Assembly: GCF_007558825.1 (NCBI RefSeq)
Contig: NZ_VLTK01000009.1
Span: forward strand, 151,368-215,367
Direction: 5' to 3'
Source: Brevibacterium aurantiacum
Lineage (GTDB): Bacteria; Actinomycetota; Actinomycetes; Actinomycetales; Brevibacteriaceae
Length of the DNA stretch: 64,000 bases
The translations under genes were made by a program, and so were the position numbers. Below are positions 54,547-63,589 of this stretch, piece by piece; within the stretch, counting starts at the first letter, position 1; every line of letters begins with the position of its first letter. The notes below the pieces were generated by a model that searched no databases, had not been told where the DNA came from, and saw only the letters and a list, made by a program, of their open reading frames with translations.

Positions 54547-56040
54547 TCAGCTGGCAGGCGGTACGGGACCGCTGCCACCGGGACCACCGAGTGGACCGTC
54601 GTCCCCGGCGCTGGCTCCGCCGTGTCCGACGGTTCCGGCCGAACCGTGTCCTGCGGTTCCGGCTCCACCGTGTCCGGTGCTGCCGACTCCGCCGGTTCCG
54701 ATTCCGCTGTTTCCACTGCCAGCGGTGTTGGCGCTGCCGGAACGGCGATCGGCTCCACCGTCATTGTCGACAGCGGCTTCGACATCGACCTTGTCGAGCA
54801 TCTTCGCCGCGGCATCGCGACCGCCCAATCCGAAGGCGAGTGCAGCAGCGGCCGCGCCGCCGATGACCACAGCACCGAAGGCCAGGTTGATGATCGAATC
54901 GGCCAGTCCCATGTAACGCAGACCCATCGCGATGAAGAGTGCGATGGCCGAGTAACGCAGAACTTTGCTCGCAAGAGAGTTCGTGATGAACTTCCCGATC
55001 AGACCTGCAACCAAGAAGCCTGCAGCGATAATCGCAGCGCCGAAGAGGACGCTGCCGCCGAGGTCGAGGATCTCGTTGAGGATGTTCGTGATCTCGGGGA
55101 ACCCGAGCATCCGAGTCGCCATGATCGCAAAGAAGATCATGATGGCTACCTGGACGATCTTGGTGATCACGCTCGAGGCACTGGTGCCCTCGGGAGCGAT
55201 TCCGATCGAGCTGACAGCACGATCCGTGCCGACTCCACGCAAGAGCTCTTCGAGCAGGTTGCCGAGGAATTTCGCGATGACTCCGCCGATGGCCAGCAGG
55301 ATGCCGGCCGCGATGATGGCAGGAATGGCGTTGAGGAAGAGCTCCAACATCTGCTGTGCCGGCTGCGAGATGGCCGCGATGCCCAGGACCTGGAGTGCCG
55401 ATATCGCCACCACGATGATGATGATTCCGAAGACGAGGTTGCCCGCGAGCGACGAGATCTTGGCATTCGCCTCAGCGTTCGGGTTCCCGGCACCCTGCTG
55501 AGGCTGACCCTGCTGATCCTGATGAGGCTGGTCGTAGGCGGCCTGCTGAGCATTGATGTTGTTGTGCTGCGGTTCGACACCCGTCGATGCACCGACGACG
55601 CCTGTGGCGCGATCTCCCAGCGAGCTGAACTTCGATGTCAGCTTCGTCAGGTCGACGGCGTTGAGCGCAGTCTGGACCAGCTGCTTGGCGATCTTGGCAA
55701 AGACGAATCCGATGAAGAAGATGACCCCGGCACCGATGATGTTCGGGAGGAAGCCGAAGATTCCGTCGAGCAGGCCCTGCAGCGGTGTGAGCACCTGGTC
55801 GAGGTTGAACAGCTGCAGAACGGCGATGAGGCCGAGCAGCCAGATGATCAGGCTGCCGATCTGACCGATCGATTTTCCGATCTGCTGCCCGTCATTGCCG
55901 TCACGTTGCAATGCCGGGATCTTCGCCACCAGTTTTCCGATCGCCCATTTGACGATCGATGCAATTATCCATGTAACGATAAGAATGAGTATCGCCAGTC
56001 CCACTTTCGCAAGAACTGACCACAAGTCTGACATTTGCAT
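54547..56040 (-). CDS. Mechanosensitive-channel-like membrane protein (conserved TM-helix / CmpX type)
   Basis: 497 residues from ATG 56040; AAGGAG lies nine bases upstream, while an ATG at 56049 would touch it. About ten membrane segments in two halves, each with a LGFLPNIIGAGVIFFIG-like or FLNAIPAIIAAGILLAIGG helix repeat, and AFGLGGRDAAAKML near the end, a signature of MscS-related CmpX proteins. A Gln/Asn/Pro-rich loop (about 155-185) and a Gly/His/Ala/Thr tail from three 24-bp repeats (54616-54687) flank the helices. Role in ion flow or osmotic response is inferred. Confidence 0.8.
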   Translation of the reverse strand: MQMSDLWSVLAKVGLAILILIVTWIIASIVKWAIGKLVAKIPALQRDGNDGQQIGKSIGQIGSLIIWLLGLIAVLQLFNLDQVLTPLQGLLDGIFGFLPNIIGAGVIFFIGFVFAKIAKQLVQTALNAVDLTKLTSKFSSLGDRATGVVGASTGVEPQHNNINAQQAAYDQPHQDQQGQPQQGAGNPNAEANAKISSLAGNLVFGIIIIVVAISALQVLGIAAISQPAQQMLELFLNAIPAIIAAGILLAIGGVIAKFLGNLLEELLRGVGTDRAVSSIGIAPEGTSASSVITKIVQVAIMIFFAIMATRMLGFPEITNILNEILDLGGSVLFGAAIIAAGFLVAGLIGKFITNSLASKVLRYSAIALFIAMGLRYMGLADSIINLAFGAVVIGGAAAAALAFGLGGRDAAAKMLDKVDVEAAVDNDGGADRRSGSANTAGSGNSGIGTGGVGSTGHGGAGTAGHGSAGTVGHGGASAGDDGPLGGPGGSGPVPPAS

Positions 56041-56049
56041 TTCCGTCAT

Positions 56050-56373
56050 CTCCTTCGGCTGAGGCGAATGAACACTCGAATTCGTTGCGAATGCACACTC
56101 TGATTTTCGCTGTTGCTGATGTGGAGTCTATTCACATCAGACACTCAGAACAAGGGCAGATGGTGGCTTGATGTCGAATAATGACGCGATCGATAACCTC
56201 ACGCAAATCCGTCCACATGGGTATCTCAGCGCCTTAACAATTCGTATATATTCAGATCACGATTCGGCATCGAAGCGATGACATGATCGAAATATCCCAA
56301 TCCGAAACAGAGAATTCGCGGCATGCCGCAAAGAGAATCCATGAATCCTTCAAAAAGTGAAGCACATGCGAAT
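56050..56373. other. 324-bp AT-richer non-coding region
   Basis: No gene is supported. The stretch lies between the panC stop and the channel-gene start, is visibly lower in GC than both, and carries several gaattc sites. It probably holds the channel-gene promoter; no clear regulator site was recognised. Confidence 0.5.
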
Positions 56374-57240
56374 TCATGGAGAACTGACGAATTCGAGTGG
56401 CACATTGTCGATGAGATGCGTTCCTCCGACCGTCGCGGACACGAGCAGGAGCGCCTGCCCACGAAAGTCGGATGCACAGGGTTGGAAAGTTCGCGCATCG
56501 ACAAGGCTGAGATAGCCGAGCGTGAGGTCGCCGCGATCGGCGGCGGGGTCGAGCACCAGCTTCGCCGCCCTCTCGACGATTGTCGGAGGCTCATCTCTCG
56601 GAGACCAGTCGGCTGCCGCCTGGGCCGCGGCGTCAAGGGCGCGAGGAATCGCCAATGCAGCCGCTCGATCCGCCGGCGCCAGGTATTCGTTGCGGCTCGA
56701 CATCGCCAGTCCATCTGCGTCCCGGACGACGGGAAGACCAATCAACTCGATGTCGAAGTTGAGGTCGGCGATCATCCGTTTGACCAGGCAGAACTGCTGG
56801 ATGTCTTTGAGGCCGAACACCGCGGAGTCCGGTGCCGTCAGGGTGAAGAGCTTGGCCACGACAGTGAGGACCCCGTCGAAGTGCCCGGGCCTCGCCTCGC
56901 CTTCGTAGACCGCACCCATCCGGCCGGAGGACACGGTGACCTCGGGCGCAGACGGGTACATCTCCCCCAATGCCGGCGCGAACACGAAGTCCACTCCAGC
57001 GGCCTCGCAGACTTCCAGGTCTGCTTCGAAGGGCCGCGGGTATTGGAAGAAGTCCTCGTCGGTACCGAACTGCAGCGGGTTGACGAAAATGCTGGTCACC
57101 ACCGAATCACCCGATGCTCGTGCCCTGTCCATCAGCGCCTGATGACCAGAATGCAGGGCACCCATCGTCGGCACCAGTGACACGGTGCCCGACTGCCGTC
57201 TCCGCCAGGTACGCAGGGCCTGGATTCCGCCGACCTCCAT
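56374..57240 (-). CDS. panC: Pantothenate synthetase
   Basis: 288 residues from ATG 57240, which overlaps the panB stop by one base (GTG 57243 is an alternative). LVPTMGALHSGHQALM (HIGH-type motif), FVNPLQFG, GHFDGVLTVVAKLF, FGLKDIQQF and MSSRNEYL. The fourth is usually FGEKDYQQ; the catalytic Lys, Asp and Gln are kept. Joins pantoate and beta-alanine with ATP. Confidence 0.94.
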   Translation of the reverse strand: MEVGGIQALRTWRRRQSGTVSLVPTMGALHSGHQALMDRARASGDSVVTSIFVNPLQFGTDEDFFQYPRPFEADLEVCEAAGVDFVFAPALGEMYPSAPEVTVSSGRMGAVYEGEARPGHFDGVLTVVAKLFTLTAPDSAVFGLKDIQQFCLVKRMIADLNFDIELIGLPVVRDADGLAMSSRNEYLAPADRAAALAIPRALDAAAQAAADWSPRDEPPTIVERAAKLVLDPAADRGDLTLGYLSLVDARTFQPCASDFRGQALLLVSATVGGTHLIDNVPLEFVSSP

Positions 57241-58187
57241 CACTCGAAACTCCGTTCGGGCTCGGGGAATTCGCCGCTTTTGACCTCATCGACATAGCGG
57301 CCGACAGCATCGGAGAGCACTGAATGCAGGTCGGCATATCGTTTGACGAATCGTGGCGCCTTGCCTGTGCGCAGGCCCGCCATATCCTGCCAGACGAGCA
57401 CCTGGGCATCGCAGTCGGCACCGGCGCCGATCCCCACGGTCGGAATCGTCATCTCCGCCGTCACCTGGGCAGCCAACCCCACTGGAACCATCTCCATGAC
57501 CACGGAGAACGCCCCCGCCTCGGCGACGGCACGAGCATCAGCCAGCAGCGCGTCACCGGCATCCCCACGACCCTGGACCTTGTACCCGCCGAGGTTGTGC
57601 TCGGCTTGGGGCGTGAATCCGATGTGTGCCATCACCGGTATGCCGGCGGTCGTGATCGCCTTGATCCTCGAGGCCACGGCCACTCCCCCTTCGAGCTTGA
57701 CCGCGTGGACACCGGCCTCCTTCATGAACCGCACTGCCGTCGCGACCGCCTGCTCATCGGAGATCTCATAGCTGCCGAAGGGCAGGTCCGCAACGATCAG
57801 CGCCCGCGAGGTCGCACCGGAGACCGCTCGCGCCAGTGGAATGAGCTCATCGACGGTGACGGGCAGCGTGGTCTCGTGGCCGTAGACATTGTTCGCCGCG
57901 GAGTCTCCGACCAGCAGCGCCTCGACTCCGGCCTGCTCGAACAGTGCGGCCGTGTACTGGTCATAGCTGGTCAGCATCGCCCAGCGGCGACCTTCGGCCT
58001 TGGCCTTGATGAGGTCGAGAGTCCGCACACGACGAGGTGGGGACGCGGCTGCACCGGCAGCTGCAGTCTGACTGGCGCCGCCACCGTAAGGCGGAGTCAT
58101 CTCTGCCTGGTCGGTCGTGGAGTTCTCAGGCTGTGCCGGTGCGGAACTCTCGGGACGATCTGGTGTCGGATTCTGGGACAGGGGCAT
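57240..58187 (-). CDS. panB: 3-methyl-2-oxobutanoate hydroxymethyltransferase
   Basis: 315 residues from ATG 58187 with AGAGG six bases before it; ATG 58193 is possible. After a ~45-residue Pro/Ala/Gln tail at the N-terminus, the barrel has [54 protein letters not shown] and [16 protein letters not shown]. It makes ketopantoate. Operon panB-panC; panD and panE are not here. Confidence 0.93.
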   Translation of the reverse strand: MPLSQNPTPDRPESSAPAQPENSTTDQAEMTPPYGGGASQTAAAGAAASPPRRVRTLDLIKAKAEGRRWAMLTSYDQYTAALFEQAGVEALLVGDSAANNVYGHETTLPVTVDELIPLARAVSGATSRALIVADLPFGSYEISDEQAVATAVRFMKEAGVHAVKLEGGVAVASRIKAITTAGIPVMAHIGFTPQAEHNLGGYKVQGRGDAGDALLADARAVAEAGAFSVVMEMVPVGLAAQVTAEMTIPTVGIGAGADCDAQVLVWQDMAGLRTGKAPRFVKRYADLHSVLSDAVGRYVDEVKSGEFPEPERSFE

Positions 58188-58469
58188 GGGCATCCTCTTC
58201 GGTCGGCCTTCGTCTGGGTGGCTGCGCATCGTCAGCGCCGCGTGGGCGCAAGTCGGCGGCAGGCTGTGGCGCCGGCCGAATCACGCGGGTTCACATTCGG
58301 GTCGACTCGGATTGCGAGCCAGTTTCCAGACTAGATCATTGACCCTGGTCCACCGCACGGTGGTGTTTTACATTACGAGCATTGATGATTAAACTCAAAT
58401 CTGCGCAAAACTTTTTCAGGGGCGCACAGCTCCATTCCATGGGAGCACCGCTCCACTCTGCGAAGGACG

Positions 58470-59756
58470 ATGATGACCACAACAGCTTCGATCGAGCTCA
58501 CCCTCAAGGACATCTCCGCGAAGGGTGCGAACGACGATATGTGTTCGACCGACCTCATCGATGCCCCGTGGGACGTCGACGTCAAGCCCGGATACGGGCC
58601 CGGCGCTTCGATGGACGATCCGATTCCCGTCGCTGCCCCACGCCAGGGTGAGATCCCCGCCGAGTACCGGGACGCTTCAGCGGAGGAACTCAATGACCGG
58701 ATCATCCGGGCCAAGGAGAAGCTCGGCGATCGAGTCGTCATCCTCGGCCACCACTACCAGCGGGTCGAGGTCGTCGAGCACGCGGACTACATCGGCGACT
58801 CGTTCATGCTCGCCAAGGCTGCCCAGAACCATCCCGAGGCTGAGGCGATCGTCTTCTGCGGCGTCCATTTCATGGCCGAGACCGCCGATCTGCTCTCCAC
58901 ACCTGAGCAGTCGGTCATCCTGCCCAACCTCGCTGCGGGCTGCTCGATGGCTGATATGGCCGACATCGACCAGGTCGAGGACTGCTGGGAGCAGCTGACC
59001 GAATTGCTGGGCGACGAACCTGATTCGGACGGCAAGGTGCCCGTCATCCCGGTGACCTACATGAATTCCTCGGCCGCAATCAAGGGTTTCTGCGGCCGCA
59101 ACGGCGGCATCGTGTGCACCTCCTCCAACGCCGAGGTGGTCCTAGAGTGGGCCTTCGAGCGCGGTCAGCGCGTGCTGTTCTTCCCCGACCAGCACCTGGG
59201 CCGCAACACCGCTCTGAACATGGGCATCGACATTGAGGCCATGCCGCTGTGGAATCCGGCGCGGCCCCTGGGCAACAACTCCCCCGACGCACTCGAGGAC
59301 TCGAAGGTCATCCTGTGGCAGGGGTTCTGTTCGGTCCACAAGCGCTTCACCCCCGCACAGATCGCCAAGGCACGCGTCGATCACCCCGATGTGCGCGTCA
59401 TCGTCCACCCTGAATGCCCGCAGGAGACGGTGGCCGCGGCCGATGACTCCGGATCCACCGCCTACATCACGAAAGCCATCGCCGAGGCGACCGAGCCCAC
59501 CACATTCGCCATCGGCACCGAGATCAACCTCGTCCAACGGCTGGCAGCCGAACATCCCGAGCACACGATCTTCTGCCTCGATCCTGTCGTGTGCCCGTGC
59601 TCGACGATGTATCGGATCCACCCCGGCTACATCGCCTGGGTCCTCGAGTCCCTGATCGACGGCAAGGTGATCAATCAGATCTCCGTCGACGCCGAGGTGG
59701 CCGATCCCGCTCGCGTGTCCCTTGAGCGAATGCTCGCCGCGAAACCCCGGATCTGA
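58470..59756 (+). CDS. nadA: Quinolinate synthase
   Basis: 428 residues; GAAGGACG before ATGATG. The three [4Fe-4S] cysteines are visible at about 130 (VFCGVHFM), 216 (GIVCTSSNAEV) and 377 (VVCPCSTM). ILGHHYQRVEVVEHADY, SMADMAD and PECPQETV complete the family pattern. It condenses iminoaspartate with DHAP to quinolinate. The 282-bp upstream gap to panB has an AT-rich block at about 58360-58410, but no recognised NAD repressor site. Confidence 0.95.
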   Translation: MMTTTASIELTLKDISAKGANDDMCSTDLIDAPWDVDVKPGYGPGASMDDPIPVAAPRQGEIPAEYRDASAEELNDRIIRAKEKLGDRVVILGHHYQRVEVVEHADYIGDSFMLAKAAQNHPEAEAIVFCGVHFMAETADLLSTPEQSVILPNLAAGCSMADMADIDQVEDCWEQLTELLGDEPDSDGKVPVIPVTYMNSSAAIKGFCGRNGGIVCTSSNAEVVLEWAFERGQRVLFFPDQHLGRNTALNMGIDIEAMPLWNPARPLGNNSPDALEDSKVILWQGFCSVHKRFTPAQIAKARVDHPDVRVIVHPECPQETVAAADDSGSTAYITKAIAEATEPTTFAIGTEINLVQRLAAEHPEHTIFCLDPVVCPCSTMYRIHPGYIAWVLESLIDGKVINQISVDAEVADPARVSLERMLAAKPRI

Positions 59757-59763
59757 GCGACTC

Positions 59764-61425
59764 ATGGCTCACATCGTCATCATCGGCTCCGGTATCGCGG
59801 GACTGACTACCGCCCTGCGGCTGGCAGGTGGACATGACGTCACCGTCGTGACCAAAGACAGTCTGGGCGAGTCGAATACGGCCATGGCTCAAGGTGGGAT
59901 CGCCGGTGTCCTCGCGGCCGAAGACAGCGTCGAGTCGCATATCGACGACACCCTGATCGCAGGCGCCGGACTCAATGATGAGGCCGCCGTCCGCGTACTG
60001 TGCACCGAGGGCCCCGACCGAATCCTCGAACTCGCCGCCGCCGGCGTCACCTTCGACACGGATGCCTCCGGGCGCTGGGCCAGGGGCATGGAGGGTGCGC
60101 ATTCCGTGGGGCGCATCTTCCATTCCGGCGGCGATGCCACCGGCCGTGCGATCACCGCTGCCCTGGTCAAGGCCACCCGCGCCGAGGCGGCCGCTGGGAC
60201 CATCGCTGTGCGTGAGCATTCGATGCTCGTCGACATCGCCACCGGCGCCGGTGGCTATGTCGATGTCGATGTCGATGTCGATGTCGATGCGTCGACCAAC
60301 GAGGGCAGGGCCACCGGCGTCAGCCTGCTCCACGACGGTGCGCTCGAAATGGTGGCCGCCGATGCCGTGGTGTTGGCAACGGGTGGCGCTGGGCAGCTCT
60401 TCGCACACACGACGAATCCGCCGGCTGCGACCGGTGACGGTCTGGCCGCCGCGATCCGTGCCGGTGCTGACGTTGCCGACCTGGAGTTCTTTCAATTCCA
60501 CCCGACTGCGCTTGCCGGCACGGGGTTCCTCATCTCCGAGGCCGTCCGCGGTGCCGGTGCCGTGCTTCTCGACGCACACGGTCACCGCTTCATGCCCGAC
60601 ATCGATCCCCGAGCTGAGCTCGCGCCACGTGATGTCGTTGCCCCGGCGATCCACCGGACGATGGCGGCACAGAACGGGGCGTTTTGCCATCTCGATGCCA
60701 GAGCCATCCCCGAAGTGAGCGCTCGTTTCCCGTCGATCACACGCGGCCTTGCAGCCCACGGACTCGACCTCGCCACCGATCTCATCCCCGTCACTCCGGC
60801 GGCGCACTACTTTATGGGCGGCATCGCCACCGACCTGGATGGCCGAACCTCTGTCGACAGACTCTTCGCAGTCGGTGAAGTCGCCTGCACCGGTGTCCAC
60901 GGCGCCAACCGTCTGGCGTCCAACTCCCTGCTCGAAGGTGCAGTGTTCGGGGTCCGCGCGGCTGAGGCGATTATGACGCTAGAGCCGATGCCGGACTTCA
61001 GAGGAGAACTCGGCGATGCCTCCTGTGCCTCTGTGTCTATCGCGCGGGACGATCTGAGGGATCTCGCGTGGACCCACCTCGGGGTGGAACGAAATGAAGC
61101 GGGACTGCGGGCACTGCTCGACCACCTCGGCGAGGATGGCCCGTCCTTGACGGATCGCGAGGGTGGCCACCTCGGCGAGGGTGGGTCGTCCGTGACGGAT
61201 CGTGAGGGTGGCCCGTCGGCGGCTGGTCGCGAGGGACTCGAGACCGCGAATCTCACGCTCATCGCGCGGCACATTGCGGCTCACGCCCTCGCCCGACAGG
61301 AGAGCCGAGGTGCCCACATCCGCACCGACTTCCCTGTGTCCAACAGCCTGCCGACGCAGCAACAGCCTGCATCCGTTGTCCCCGTTCCCACCACTTCCCT
61401 GTTTCAGGAGGCCGCCTCATGCTGA
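59764..61425 (+). CDS. nadB: L-aspartate oxidase
   Basis: 553 residues, seven bases after nadA. FAD loop IVIIGSGIAGLTTALRL, TKDSLGESNTAMAQGGIAG, LATGGAGQLF, FMPDIDPRAELAPRDVV and HYFMGGI. Oxidises aspartate to iminoaspartate for NadA. Two unusual inserts: a VDVDVDVDVD run from an atgtcg repeat (60257-60289), and a duplicated 15-residue unit (61123-61212) in the C-terminal helical domain. The end overlaps nadC by seven bases. Confidence 0.94.
   Translation: MAHIVIIGSGIAGLTTALRLAGGHDVTVVTKDSLGESNTAMAQGGIAGVLAAEDSVESHIDDTLIAGAGLNDEAAVRVLCTEGPDRILELAAAGVTFDTDASGRWARGMEGAHSVGRIFHSGGDATGRAITAALVKATRAEAAAGTIAVREHSMLVDIATGAGGYVDVDVDVDVDASTNEGRATGVSLLHDGALEMVAADAVVLATGGAGQLFAHTTNPPAATGDGLAAAIRAGADVADLEFFQFHPTALAGTGFLISEAVRGAGAVLLDAHGHRFMPDIDPRAELAPRDVVAPAIHRTMAAQNGAFCHLDARAIPEVSARFPSITRGLAAHGLDLATDLIPVTPAAHYFMGGIATDLDGRTSVDRLFAVGEVACTGVHGANRLASNSLLEGAVFGVRAAEAIMTLEPMPDFRGELGDASCASVSIARDDLRDLAWTHLGVERNEAGLRALLDHLGEDGPSLTDREGGHLGEGGSSVTDREGGPSAAGREGLETANLTLIARHIAAHALARQESRGAHIRTDFPVSNSLPTQQQPASVVPVPTTSLFQEAASC
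60257..60289. repeat. atgtcg hexamer microsatellite in nadB
   Basis: Five and a half atgtcg units in frame, giving alternating Val-Asp. Length changes would keep the reading frame. Confidence 0.85.
61123..61212. repeat. Two 45-bp tandem units in nadB
   Basis: Units 61123-61167 and 61168-61212, each opening cacctcggcgagg, encode HLGEDGPSLTDREGG and HLGEGGSSVTDREGG. Confidence 0.85.
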
Positions 61426-62303
61426 GCGCCACAACCATCGACTCCGCACTCCGGCTTGCTCTCGACGAAGACGCACCGTGGGGCGATATCACCGGTGAGA
61501 CGTTCATCCCTGCCAGCGCCTCGGCGACGGCGAAGTTGAGCGCACGCGAGGCCGGAATCCTCGCTGGAATTGATGTATTCGCTCGCGCCTTCACCCTCGT
61601 CGACCCTCGCGTCGATGTGGATCTCACCAGCGCCGATGGAGATGTCTTCGCGGCTGGCGACACATTGGCTACGGTTTCGGGACCGGCACGTGCGGTTCTG
61701 CAAGCCGAGCGGATCGCACTGAACTTCTGCCAGCGCATGAGCGGAATCGCAACACAGACCAGAGCCTTCGTCGATGCGGCGTCGTCGAATACCGCAGGCG
61801 CGAACACGGCCGGTCGAGGTGTGCGCATCGTCGACACCCGCAAGACCACTCCGGGGCTACGGGTCTTCGAAAAGCACGCGGTGGTCTGCGGCGGTGGGCA
61901 CAACCACCGATTCGGGCTCTCCGACGCGGTCATGGTCAAGGACAACCACCTCGCTGTTCTTGCTGGTGAGAACGCCGATGTCAGTGCCGCAATTCGGTCG
62001 GCTCGGGCTCAGTTGTCGCACACGACGACGATCGAGGTCGAGGTCGATCGCCTCGAGCAGATCCATGCGGTGCTCGACGGCGGAGCCGATGTCATCATGC
62101 TCGACAACTTCACCCTGGCCGATCTGCGTGCCGGAGTCGAGCTCATCGCCGGACGTGCGATCGTTGAGGCCAGCGGCAACGTCACCTTCGAAACCGTCGC
62201 AGACATCGCCGCTACCGGAGTCGACGTCATCTCCTCGGGAGCGCTGACGCACACTGTCCGCGCGATCGACCTGGGCCTCGACCTGGTTCTGGACGCAGGC
62301 TGA
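61419..62303 (+). CDS. nadC: Nicotinate-nucleotide pyrophosphorylase (carboxylating)
   Basis: 294 residues. LDEDAPWGDITGETFIP, RIALNFCQRMSGIATQT, DTRKTTPGLRVFEK, GGGHNHRFGLSDAVMVKDNH and EASGNVTFETV are typical of NadC. It converts quinolinate and PRPP to nicotinate mononucleotide. ATG overlaps the nadB stop by seven bases. Confidence 0.96.
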   Translation: MLSATTIDSALRLALDEDAPWGDITGETFIPASASATAKLSAREAGILAGIDVFARAFTLVDPRVDVDLTSADGDVFAAGDTLATVSGPARAVLQAERIALNFCQRMSGIATQTRAFVDAASSNTAGANTAGRGVRIVDTRKTTPGLRVFEKHAVVCGGGHNHRFGLSDAVMVKDNHLAVLAGENADVSAAIRSARAQLSHTTTIEVEVDRLEQIHAVLDGGADVIMLDNFTLADLRAGVELIAGRAIVEASGNVTFETVADIAATGVDVISSGALTHTVRAIDLGLDLVLDAG

Positions 62304-62304
62304 T

Positions 62305-63576
62305 ATGGAACTCGAATCGGCCCTCGATAACGGCGGTGTTCCGCTCTACCTCGACACAGCCTCGGCGGCGCCCGTGCGCAGGGAGGCACTCGAGGCCGCC
62401 TGGCCATATCTGACCGGTGCGTTCGGCAACCCGTCGAGCAACCACGAGGTCGGCCGTACCTCGGCAGACGCACTCAAGGACGCGCGCAGACGGGTGGCGA
62501 AGGTGCTCGGCATGCGCAGCACCGACATCATCTTCACCAGCGGCGGCACCGAATCCGACAATCTTGCGATCATCGGTATCGCCCTCGGGGCTGGGGCCGG
62601 TGGCGCTGCTGACTTCGGTGGCGGGGCTGGGGCCGATGACGCTGCTGGGGCCGGTGGCGCTGCTGACTCCGGTGCGGGGCCGGATGGTCGGCCACCTCGG
62701 CGCCATATCGTGATCTCCGCCCTTGAACATGAGGCTGTGCTCGCCGCGGCGGACTTCCTGGCTCGTCGGCACGGGTTCGAGATCACGGAGGTGCCCGTCG
62801 CGCCCGACGGCACGATCACGGTCGAAGCACTTGGTTCGGTTCTACGCGAGGACACGCTCCTGGTCAGCCTGGGGTATGCGAACAACGAGATCGGCACGGT
62901 CGCCGATGTCACAGCCCTCGCCCGGATTGTTCACGATGCCGGCGCGTTCTTCCACACTGATGCTGTGCAGGCTGCAGGTTGGCTCCCGCTGGGCGGCCTC
63001 GGCGTCGACGCCATAAGCCTGGCTGGGCACAAGGTCGGTGCGCCGAAGGGAATCGGGGTTGCTGCGATTCGCGCACGGATCCCTCTCGAACCCCTCATCC
63101 ACGGCGGCGGTCAGGAGTCCGGGCGTCGGTCGGGGACAGAGAACGTTGCCCTTGCCGTTGCGTTTGCCACCGCGTTGGAACTGGCCGAGGCGGAACGCGT
63201 CGAAACCGCCGGCCGAATCCAGGCCATCCGTGATGACTTCATCGCCGAGGTTCTGGCCACGGTTCCCGGGGCATTCCTCACAGGAAGCGAGTCATTGCGC
63301 AGTCCGAATCACGCCTCGTTCTGTTTCTCAGGTACAAGCGGCGAGGCCGTGCTGCTCGAGCTTGAACGCCTGGGCATCACTGCCTCGAGTGGCTCAGCCT
63401 GCGCCGTTGGCTCGGACGAACCATCGCATGTGCTCACCGCGTTGGGCATCGACGATGATCTCGCGAAGACAAGTGTGCGCTTCACCTTCCCGGCAGACTT
63501 CACCCCCGAAGCGGGTCAGCGAGCAGCGCATGCCGTATCTGCGGCGGTGAAGAATTTGGCTCTCAGTTACACCTGA
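62305..63576 (+). CDS. Cysteine desulfurase (NifS/IscS family)
   Basis: 423 residues, one base after nadC. VYLD-like opening LYLDTASAAPVRREAL, FTSGGTESDNLAI, the PLP Lys in LAGHKVGAPKG, and the active Cys in ASSGSACAVG. It probably supplies sulfur for the NadA cluster, as nifS-nadABC neighbours do in Bacillus. A ~35-residue Gly/Ala/Asp insert after TESDNLAIIGIA is encoded by a 31-bp repeat (62590-62620 and 62644-62674) and would lie on a surface loop. Confidence 0.9.
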   Translation: MELESALDNGGVPLYLDTASAAPVRREALEAAWPYLTGAFGNPSSNHEVGRTSADALKDARRRVAKVLGMRSTDIIFTSGGTESDNLAIIGIALGAGAGGAADFGGGAGADDAAGAGGAADSGAGPDGRPPRRHIVISALEHEAVLAAADFLARRHGFEITEVPVAPDGTITVEALGSVLREDTLLVSLGYANNEIGTVADVTALARIVHDAGAFFHTDAVQAAGWLPLGGLGVDAISLAGHKVGAPKGIGVAAIRARIPLEPLIHGGGQESGRRSGTENVALAVAFATALELAEAERVETAGRIQAIRDDFIAEVLATVPGAFLTGSESLRSPNHASFCFSGTSGEAVLLELERLGITASSGSACAVGSDEPSHVLTALGIDDDLAKTSVRFTFPADFTPEAGQRAAHAVSAAVKNLALSYT

Positions 63577-63589
63577 GCAGCCTGAGCAG

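Noticed and set aside
54622..56019. 465-codon open frame on plus strand
   Set aside because: Antisense to the channel-like membrane protein; charged Asp/Glu/Arg composition typical of a reverse shadow.
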